From the NCBI RefSeq assembly GCF_017357825.1, contig NZ_CP046072.1, positions 2,170,001 to 2,234,000 of the forward strand: a stretch of DNA of 64,000 nucleotides, in the 5' to 3' direction. The position numbers were made by a program, and so were the translations under genes. The notes beneath the pieces were generated by a model. That model was not told where the DNA came from and did no database searches. It saw only the letters and a program-made list of their open reading frames with translations. The stretch is from Sulfurimonas aquatica (GTDB taxonomy: Bacteria; Campylobacterota; Campylobacteria; Campylobacterales; Sulfurimonadaceae). Shown piece by piece: positions 57,660 to 64,000 of this stretch; the first letter of the stretch is position 1, and every line of letters begins with the position of its first letter.

Positions 57660-59261
57660 GTGGAAAAAATTATCTTATCCATTCCATTCATTCCAATAGT
57701 CATAGCATTTATTTTGATGTTTGTTAAACAAAAAGAGTCTATTCCAAGAGTGAGTATTTTTCTATCAAGTATGATTGCACTTCTTGCATTGTATGGAACA
57801 TATCATGTCATAAGTAATGACAAAGCGATTGTTGGATTTGATGGTTTACTTATTTATAATGAACTCTCAGCTATATTAGTTCCTTATGTTGCAATACTGG
57901 GCTTAGTTATCCGAAAATATGCAACTAAGTATATGTGGGATGAAGCGGGGTATAAAAGATTTTTTATTCTTCTAAACTTTATATTTGCATCTATCTACTT
58001 ACTTGTAATGAGCAATAACCTTATTGTACTTGCGTTAGCTTGGCAGCTCATGAGTGTTGGTTTATATCTTCTAGTTTCATTTAATGTAGGTTCTAAAACT
58101 GCTGTAAAAAATGCTAGATGGACGATGTATATCCATAAAAGTGCCGACTTTGTATTCTTACTCGCAGTTATTTTAACATACCAAACATTTGGAAGCTTTG
58201 ATTTACTCGTACTAAAAGAGCAGTGGCTTACAATGTCTGAAAATCCGATTGATGATCCCATGATATTTTCCGTTGGTATACTCTATTTACTTGCGGCAAT
58301 GATGAAATCTGCAATCGTTCCATTTCATATATGGCTACCTTACACATCTGAAGCACCTACTCCAGTATCAGGCTTAATGCATGCTGGCGTTGTAAATGTT
58401 GGGGGAATTTTACTTAATAAAATGGCATATTTACTGATTCTAACACCTGCTGTACTTAATATAGCATTTGTCATTGGTCTATTTACTGCTATTTTTGCAT
58501 CATTGCTTATGCTTGTTGTGTCAGATATCAAACGTTCACTTGGCTACTCAACAGTTGGTCAAATGGGCTACATGATAATGGAAGTAGGCTTAGGTGCATT
58601 TTCCCTTGCGATTTATCACCTTATAGTTCATGGAATTTTTAAGGCCTCACTCTTTTTAGAGTCTGGTAGCATCATAAAGTATGCAAGAAAAGATCCAAGT
58701 ATCCCTGAACGTCTTTCACAAAAAACATTTTCAAAAGATAAAGTGAAATACAAAAGTAGTAAAACATTCAAGTTTATTGCACTTTTTACTATTGTTCCTG
58801 TGGTTGCATTTCTTGGGATTAAAGCATTACTCGCTCCAGAGTTCTTCGAGTTCAATGCAGCTATAGTTATTTTAGCATTTGCATGGCTTACAGGAACACA
58901 GCTTTTATTATCATTTTTTAAAGTATCTAAATTTGATTCTATAAAAGCAATTTTAGGAATTGTAAGTTCTTTCATAGTTGTTTTATTTACATATGAATTT
59001 ATTGGCTTAAGTTTAGAGCACTTTCTTTACGGACATGATTCTTTACTCTTTTACGAAGCAGCAACACTTAATGTGAGTTTAGTCATGGCACTAGTTGTTG
59101 TGGCATTTATTATGTTAATTGGATGGCTATTTATATATAGAAAAGCTTCTATCCATTCTGAAGAAAAGCCAAATCAAACTAAATGGCACTATTATAGATT
59201 CCTAGCAAAAGAAGGTTACTATTTCGATATGTTTAAAAGTTCTAAAAAGGGTAAATTATGA
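57660..59261 (+). CDS. dabB: DabB, proton-channel-like subunit of the DAB carbon pump
   Basis: 533 residues, about 14 membrane helices, of the complex I NuoL/Mrp antiporter family. The family signature KSAIVPFHIWLPYTSEAPTP (about 220-239) and VSGLMHAGVVNVGGILLNK are clear, as are SDIKRSLGYSTVGQMGYM. In DAB systems it couples ion movement to CO2 hydration by DabA. The start is GTG at 57660, preceded by GAGGAG at six bases. Its stop overlaps the next ATG by four bases. Confidence 0.88.
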   Translation: MEKIILSIPFIPIVIAFILMFVKQKESIPRVSIFLSSMIALLALYGTYHVISNDKAIVGFDGLLIYNELSAILVPYVAILGLVIRKYATKYMWDEAGYKRFFILLNFIFASIYLLVMSNNLIVLALAWQLMSVGLYLLVSFNVGSKTAVKNARWTMYIHKSADFVFLLAVILTYQTFGSFDLLVLKEQWLTMSENPIDDPMIFSVGILYLLAAMMKSAIVPFHIWLPYTSEAPTPVSGLMHAGVVNVGGILLNKMAYLLILTPAVLNIAFVIGLFTAIFASLLMLVVSDIKRSLGYSTVGQMGYMIMEVGLGAFSLAIYHLIVHGIFKASLFLESGSIIKYARKDPSIPERLSQKTFSKDKVKYKSSKTFKFIALFTIVPVVAFLGIKALLAPEFFEFNAAIVILAFAWLTGTQLLLSFFKVSKFDSIKAILGIVSSFIVVLFTYEFIGLSLEHFLYGHDSLLFYEAATLNVSLVMALVVVAFIMLIGWLFIYRKASIHSEEKPNQTKWHYYRFLAKEGYYFDMFKSSKKGKL

Positions 59262-59998
59262 TTGCTAATATTATATTTCTTTTGTTAGTCTCTGGTTTGC
59301 CATACTATATTTTTTTAGAAAAGAGTGATAATTTCACAAGTAAATCCATATTTTTACTGAGTGCTTTTATGCTTTCTTGTGCAATTGTTTTGTCTTTTTT
59401 TATACATAATGCACACTCTGAGTCATTAGTTATTATCTCATTTATTAGTGCAATGTACTCTGTATATAGAGCAACAAAGACAACGAATTTTTACAAGTTG
59501 GCTTACTATTTTATATATATCAATGCACCATTTTTTCTTCTTTTTGAAGAGAATGGTGCATTTTACAGCTTATCACTTTTAGTATCAGTAGTAGGTCTTT
59601 ATGCAATTGCAAATTTTTATGAAAAACATTATGGAAGTGCAAACTACCTTTATGTTAGAGGTATAACACTTGCAACTCCATTAGTTGGAATTCATATTAC
59701 AGTGTATCTAATTAGTATAGGCCTTTATCCTCCACTACCAAACTCTCTATTCTTTTTAACTTATATTTTCAATACTCAAGCTGATCTATTATGGTACATC
59801 GTTGTGGTAAGCATATATCTTGGAAACTTTTTAGTTTCTATGAAGGTGTTAGAAAAATCAATTTTTGGAAAAACTAATCCAAATATACATTATGTTGATT
59901 TAAATTTTAAAGAAAAAATTGCTCATTTTATTATAATAGTATTACTCACACTATTAAGTATTTATGGAATTAAGGAGATACTAGTATGGGTATTATAG
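59258..59998 (+). CDS. Uncharacterised membrane protein between dabB and dabA
   Basis: 246 residues with about seven predicted membrane helices. One stretch, LVGIHITVYLISIGLYPPLP, faintly resembles the region around the conserved Pro-rich segment of NuoM/Mrp subunits, so it may be a shortened antiporter-like piece. It overlaps dabB by four bases and dabA by 13 bases, so it is translationally coupled to both. The well-studied two-gene DAB has only DabB and DabA. Role unknown. Confidence 0.75.
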   Translation: MIANIIFLLLVSGLPYYIFLEKSDNFTSKSIFLLSAFMLSCAIVLSFFIHNAHSESLVIISFISAMYSVYRATKTTNFYKLAYYFIYINAPFFLLFEENGAFYSLSLLVSVVGLYAIANFYEKHYGSANYLYVRGITLATPLVGIHITVYLISIGLYPPLPNSLFFLTYIFNTQADLLWYIVVVSIYLGNFLVSMKVLEKSIFGKTNPNIHYVDLNFKEKIAHFIIIVLLTLLSIYGIKEILVWVL

Positions 59999-62859
59999 AA
60001 AAGCTAGATGCCATTAAAGGTAATGTACCACACTATTGGCCAATTGGCTCATTTATTCACCATAATCCATTAAAAGGATTTGAGCATCTTGGCTTTAAAG
60101 ATGGGCTTAATAAAGCAAAGAAAATCTATGGTGGAAAAGTTTATATGGAGCCCTCATATTATTTAAAATTTTATAATGAGGGAAAAATTTCACACTCCAT
60201 TTTAGAAGAAAATCTAAAAGAAGTACTTAAAGTTGACGGGCTAGCAGAGTATTATGACTTAGCTATGAAATGTCTACTCGAAGTTAATCCTCAATGGAAT
60301 CATTTCAGAAAACAAGCGGATAATAAAGAGCATCCAATTGATGAAGAACTTCTTGCATACCTAGATGAGGAGTTCTCATATCATAATAAAGAGAGATGGC
60401 TAAAACAGATCACTAAACATATGACACTTTATGAGATAAATGATATCCTTTTTCATCGTGATGATAAAGAGGTCATAGAAAAAAGTGTTATAGAGTATAT
60501 TACTCGTTTTTTAGATGAAGATCAAACAACACTACCGATGGAAAATAGAGAACTTGGCATGTTTGAAACCTTTAAGCTTTATGAAGATTTTGACTATCCT
60601 CATAACTCTGAAGCCTTTGTAGAAGAAGCACTTGAAAAGCTAAAAGTCAAGAATAAAGAGAGATATCTTCTAACACATATTCTTAAACTACATGGCTGGG
60701 CTGGATTTATCAAATACCGCTCAGAGGACCCTGGCTATTTCCCACAGCAACAAAACCCATCATCTCTAATGGACTATATGGCAATCAGACTCTATTATGA
60801 ACTTGCCTATTTGCAACACAGAAAGATAAATAATTTTGACCTATTGCATGATTACTCTTTAGCAAATGCTTCATATGTAGTACTTAAAATGCTTAAGCAC
60901 AACTATAGTTTACCAGGGAAATATATAGATGCAATGGAGAAGTCTAGTAATTATGATGACATCTTAGAAAGATATGTACAAGAAGAACTTCAACTTGATG
61001 CAAAACAGGTTCACCTCTCAAACGATATACTTAAAAATACAAATATTCCTTTAGTAGAACTCGCTAAGATTATGGAAGTACTACGAGAAGAAGAGGGATA
61101 TATCTGGATGAAGTCTCTTGAAGACACTTATATTCATTCATTTATTGATGAAATGAAACTAACAGATGAACCTGAAATTGAGAGACCATTGGCTTCAGTG
61201 ACAATGTGTTTAGATGTTAGATCTGAGACTGCGAGAAGAGCCATTGAGAGTACTGGAAACTATACAACATATGGTGCTGGAGGATTCTTAGGTTTTCCTA
61301 TAGCTTTTGTTGAGTTTGACAAGACAAACGAACAACTTTTATGTCCAGCCGTTGTCAAACCTGCTAACATAGTGTTTGAGATAGCAAAAGAGACAGATAA
61401 TGAATATAAATCTAAAAAGACTATTAATAAAACTACTAAAAAAGTTATATCTGATCTGAAAAACAACCCATACACACCTTACATAATGGTCGAAGCTATT
61501 GGTTGGATATTTGGGATTAACCTTTTTGGTAAAACATTTGCACCACAAAAAACTGAAAAATTCTTTGCAAACTTTAAAGCTAAAAAACCAAAAACAACTT
61601 ATACATTAGATAAGTTATCAAACGAAGAGATAGAGCTCTATGTAAATAAACTTCATATACACCTTATTAATGAAGCATTAATTAATCACTCTTCATCTAA
61701 GTATACAGATGATGAAATTCAAGAGATAAGAGATCATCTTGTTATAGGAAATACTTTATCATTTGATGTTCCATTAGAATTTTTAAATATACTAAAAAAT
61801 AACTATAATGTTTCAGAAGATGATTATGAGTTACAAAAAATAAAACTTTCTAAAGTTGGATTTACACTTGAAGAGAAAGTTCAGTACTTATATAACTTCT
61901 TAATGATGATAGGACAAATTGATAATTTTGCTGAGTTTGTGATTCTTTCAGGGCATGTTAGTATGTCGGATAACAATCCATTTGAGTCTGCATTAGACTG
62001 TGGTGCTTGTGGTGGCAAGAGTAGTCTTCCAAATAATAGAGCACTCTGTATGATTGCAAACTCACAAGAAGTACGAGAGGCTATAGCAAAAAAAGGTATT
62101 ATAATCCCTGAAGATGTGAGGTTTATACCATCTCTACACATTACTACTACAGATCAAATAGAGTTTCACGATACAGATATTTTAACACAAGCAGAGATGA
62201 AAAGATTTTCTGTAGTTATGAAAGATTTTGAAAAAGCATCAGCTATTGCACGTTATGAAAGAGTGGCACAACTTCCATATACAAAAACTCAAAATGATAT
62301 TATGATCAAATCTATGGATTGGTCAGAAACTAGACCAGAATGGGGATTAGCAGGTGTTATGGGTGTTTTTGCAGGTCCTAGAAAGTCTATCAAGCATATG
62401 CCTTTTGGCAATAGACTTTTTATGCATTCGTATGATTCAAAACTAGATAATGAAGATGCTGACATACTTACACGTATTTTTGATGGTCCACTTGTAGTTG
62501 GAGAGTGGATTAACCTAGAACACTATTTTGCTACCGTAGACAATGCCATATATGGAGCTGGATCTAAGGTATATCATAATGTTGTTTCAAAAGTTGGTGT
62601 ATTTAATGGAAACTATAGTGATCTAAAAATTGGTTTGCCAACACAATCTGTACTTTTAGAAGGTCAAGCATACCATGAACCTGTAAGACTTCTTACTTAT
62701 ATGGAAGCACCTTTAGAACTAGTAGGAAAAGCAGTAGAAAAATCAGTAGCTAAAGAGTTCATTCTTAATGAATGGATACGACCTATCATTGTTGATAAAG
62801 CGGCTGGAAAAGTTTATTCATTTGAATCTGGTGACTTTAAGGTTATTAAAGAATTTTAA
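59986..62859 (+). CDS. dabA: DabA (DUF2309), carbonic-anhydrase-like subunit
   Basis: 957 residues. A beta-carbonic-anhydrase-like zinc site is complete: C408 and D410 in TMCLDVRSE, H657 in LSGHVSMSDNNPF and C672 in ALDCGACGG. The 15-residue distance from His to Cys equals that of Halothiobacillus DabA. AKKGI-to-LPSLHITTTD and GPLVVGEWINLEHYFATVDN are further DUF2309 segments. It hydrates CO2 to bicarbonate vectorially with DabB. A GGAG site lies within the preceding gene. Last gene of the operon. Confidence 0.93.
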   Translation: MGIIEKLDAIKGNVPHYWPIGSFIHHNPLKGFEHLGFKDGLNKAKKIYGGKVYMEPSYYLKFYNEGKISHSILEENLKEVLKVDGLAEYYDLAMKCLLEVNPQWNHFRKQADNKEHPIDEELLAYLDEEFSYHNKERWLKQITKHMTLYEINDILFHRDDKEVIEKSVIEYITRFLDEDQTTLPMENRELGMFETFKLYEDFDYPHNSEAFVEEALEKLKVKNKERYLLTHILKLHGWAGFIKYRSEDPGYFPQQQNPSSLMDYMAIRLYYELAYLQHRKINNFDLLHDYSLANASYVVLKMLKHNYSLPGKYIDAMEKSSNYDDILERYVQEELQLDAKQVHLSNDILKNTNIPLVELAKIMEVLREEEGYIWMKSLEDTYIHSFIDEMKLTDEPEIERPLASVTMCLDVRSETARRAIESTGNYTTYGAGGFLGFPIAFVEFDKTNEQLLCPAVVKPANIVFEIAKETDNEYKSKKTINKTTKKVISDLKNNPYTPYIMVEAIGWIFGINLFGKTFAPQKTEKFFANFKAKKPKTTYTLDKLSNEEIELYVNKLHIHLINEALINHSSSKYTDDEIQEIRDHLVIGNTLSFDVPLEFLNILKNNYNVSEDDYELQKIKLSKVGFTLEEKVQYLYNFLMMIGQIDNFAEFVILSGHVSMSDNNPFESALDCGACGGKSSLPNNRALCMIANSQEVREAIAKKGIIIPEDVRFIPSLHITTTDQIEFHDTDILTQAEMKRFSVVMKDFEKASAIARYERVAQLPYTKTQNDIMIKSMDWSETRPEWGLAGVMGVFAGPRKSIKHMPFGNRLFMHSYDSKLDNEDADILTRIFDGPLVVGEWINLEHYFATVDNAIYGAGSKVYHNVVSKVGVFNGNYSDLKIGLPTQSVLLEGQAYHEPVRLLTYMEAPLELVGKAVEKSVAKEFILNEWIRPIIVDKAAGKVYSFESGDFKVIKEF

Positions 62860-62923
62860 TAACCTTACCTTAAGACAAGAGATAAACAAAGAAAGCACTG
62901 AGTCAAACTAAAGTTCTGAGTGC

Positions 62924-62929
62924 TATAAT
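62924..62929 (+). promoter_or_regulatory. Possible -10 after dabA
   Basis: TGCTATAAT, the same extended -10 as before the AraC-type gene, 27 bases upstream of the next ATG. It overlaps the right arm of a small imperfect hairpin (AGCACT/AGTGCT, 62895-62923) that may end the DAB transcript. Confidence 0.45.
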
Positions 62930-62956
62930 TTCAAAATAATATTAAAAGGAAAGAAT

Positions 62957-63295
62957 ATGTATACAATTGAGATTGATGATCCTTGTAGTTGTTTTAAGAA
63001 AAGTGGTATGGATCAGACTATGACTTTTGAGAATAGAGAAGATGCACACATGAGAGCTAAAGTATTAGAGTGTCGCATGAATCAAGAGTTTTGTCTTACA
63101 CACTACTTTACTGCAGTAGATCTTGGTGAAAAAATTCTTATTACTAAAATAGTACGTCCAGTAGATGAAGATGAAGACTATGACTATGAAGATGTAAAAA
63201 AGCTTATAGCAAACAGTAATGTAAAAATAGGTTTTGATGATGCTGAAGAGACTCCAAATGGTGACAAACGCGGAAAAACTAGTACTCATAGTTAA
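62957..63295 (+). CDS. Hypothetical acidic protein
   Basis: 112 residues. The N-terminus has DPCSCF and further Cys at about residues 39 and 46 (LECRMNQEFCL), then an Asp/Glu-rich segment (DEDEDYDYED) and a hydrophilic tail. There is no signal peptide. A good AAAGGAAAG ribosome site is present. It follows dabA on the same strand but has its own likely promoter. Function unknown. Confidence 0.65.
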   Translation: MYTIEIDDPCSCFKKSGMDQTMTFENREDAHMRAKVLECRMNQEFCLTHYFTAVDLGEKILITKIVRPVDEDEDYDYEDVKKLIANSNVKIGFDDAEETPNGDKRGKTSTHS

Positions 63296-63318
63296 GCTAC
63301 TTCAATTAGAACAAAAAA

Positions 63319-63346
63319 ACTCTCTTTAACTTACTTTAAAGAGAGT
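63319..63346. terminator. 11-bp hairpin after the acidic protein gene
   Basis: ACTCTCTTTAA (63319-63329) and TTAAAGAGAGT (63336-63346) are perfect complements with a six-base loop. The plus-strand tail CTCCTCTTT is a modest T run, while seven A residues precede the stem, which would serve the minus strand. It probably ends transcription of the gene before it. Confidence 0.7.
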
Positions 63347-63497
63347 CTCCTCTTTAACAAAAACAACTCCCTTAAACTACTTAAAGTCTAAATAAACTTT
63401 TAAAACATTATTAATAGAATAGGTTAGCTTCTATTATTATTACAATTACGATAATTTAATGCTAAAATACGAAAAATTATTGTGGGGATATTATAAT

Positions 63498-64000
63498 ATG
63501 CAAGATGAGAATACTAAACGTTTACTAGAGTTACAAATGGAAGAACTAAAGGCCACTTATGCATTAGATACACAAGAAGCAGCTCCTGAAAAAACTATAG
63601 ATGATGAAAAAGCAGAACTAGCAAAAAAGAAAAAAAATGAAAAAGATGCAGCTCTGGCTAAATTATATGAAGATGCTGCAGAATATGAAGAAGAATTAGA
63701 ATCTTTTGAAAATGAGTTAGCAGTAGTTAAAGCTAATGAAATTAAGGATATCCCTGAAGCACTTAGTAAGGAGCTTCCGAATGAAGAACGAGACTATTCA
63801 ACTGAATTACAAGCAATTTTGATAGCACACTGGACACATTTAGTCGAAGTTCAAAAGACGAATGAATTAGGTGAATTAGAAATCATTAAAACATCAAACT
63901 TTTCTGATGTTGTTGAAAAGCTTACTAATTCATATCCAAACTATGAAGGTAACTTTGAAATAGATATTAAAAATATATTAATTAAAAGATTAGAAACTCT
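63498..64000 (+). CDS. Coiled-coil hypothetical protein, cut by the window end
   Basis: An open frame from ATG 63498 to the last base (at least 167 residues) with no stop. The first 90 residues are Glu/Lys/Ala-rich with heptads (LLELQMEELKA; AAEYEEELESFENEL), then a less charged part containing AHWTHLVEVQ. The ribosome site TGGGGA lies nine bases upstream; a TATAAT (63492-63497) directly abuts the ATG and a TAAAAT lies farther upstream. Codon use fits the neighbours, so it is probably real. Function unknown. Confidence 0.65.
   Translation, partial: MQDENTKRLLELQMEELKATYALDTQEAAPEKTIDDEKAELAKKKKNEKDAALAKLYEDAAEYEEELESFENELAVVKANEIKDIPEALSKELPNEERDYSTELQAILIAHWTHLVEVQKTNELGELEIIKTSNFSDVVEKLTNSYPNYEGNFEIDIKNILIKRLET

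Noticed and set aside
62895-62923. Hairpin AGCACT/AGTGCT after dabA as a clear terminator
   Set aside because: The stem is short with a mismatch, and its right arm merges with a TATAAT that more likely serves the next gene.

Overview
The window is a gene-dense, AT-rich chromosomal segment of a Campylobacterota (epsilonproteobacterial) chemolithoautotroph, most like Sulfurimonas or a close relative. The assignment rests on gene order and gene types: rppH-lysC-hobA-holB-folP (hobA is a campylobacterial DnaA partner), tatB-tatC-queA, rluA-kdtA-flgZ-nif3, uvrD-truB-csrA-ispE-smpB, and a separately encoded PycA-type biotin carboxylase. These sit beside ferredoxin-dependent 2-oxoacid synthase genes and two inorganic-carbon uptake systems, as expected for a reverse-TCA autotroph. 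I see no prophage, insertion sequence or CRISPR array.

Layout. 0-4.7 kb: HU, a NERD-like P-loop protein overlapping msrB, a periplasmic cyclophilin and a Pit phosphate transporter. 4.7-8.7 kb (minus): folP, holB, hobA, lysC, rppH. 8.8-14 kb: hemW-like gene, tatBC, queA, then dprA and a YibQ-type deacetylase on the minus strand. 14.2-15.6 kb: rpsF-ssb-rpsR. 15.7-19.2 kb: small unknowns, an outer-membrane channel-like protein and an OmpA-tailed propeller protein. 19.2-20.1 kb (minus): two Arg tRNAs and a ZapA/ZapB-like pair. 20.2-24.6 kb: a Met/Cys-metabolism PLP enzyme, then clpS-clpA-aat, an N-degron proteolysis operon. 24.7-30.3 kb (minus): an rRNA operon 16S-tRNA-Ala-23S-5S. 30.6-34.3 kb (minus): rpsP-khpA-rimM-trmD-rplS and ffh. 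34.4-43.6 kb (minus): pseudouridine synthase, kdtA, flgZ-like, nif3-like, TPR, M23 peptidase, smpB, ispE, csrA, truB, uvrD. 43.7-46.9 kb: a LysR regulator, a possible SspB-like protein, a class IV aminotransferase, cysK and a small unknown.

The last third, 47-63 kb, concentrates genes that use CO2 or bicarbonate: a five-subunit 2-oxoacid:ferredoxin oxidoreductase, a biotin carboxylase with a partner of unknown function, purK-purE (PurK consumes bicarbonate), SbtA with an SbtB-like PII protein, an AraC-type regulator with a GyrI-like ligand domain, and a DAB CO2-hydrating pump in which an uncharacterised membrane protein lies between DabB and DabA. A 10-base motif, TCAAAGGTAA, occurs in both the sbtA/araC and araC/dabB intergenic regions. 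At dabB it forms tandem repeats one helical turn apart plus a dyad just downstream of a TATAAT box. Interleaved inverted repeats lie upstream of them. The best candidate for something new is therefore a co-regulated SbtAB-AraC-DabB-X-DabA carbon-concentrating locus with a third membrane component.

All identifications come from reading sequence and from family knowledge; no database search was run.
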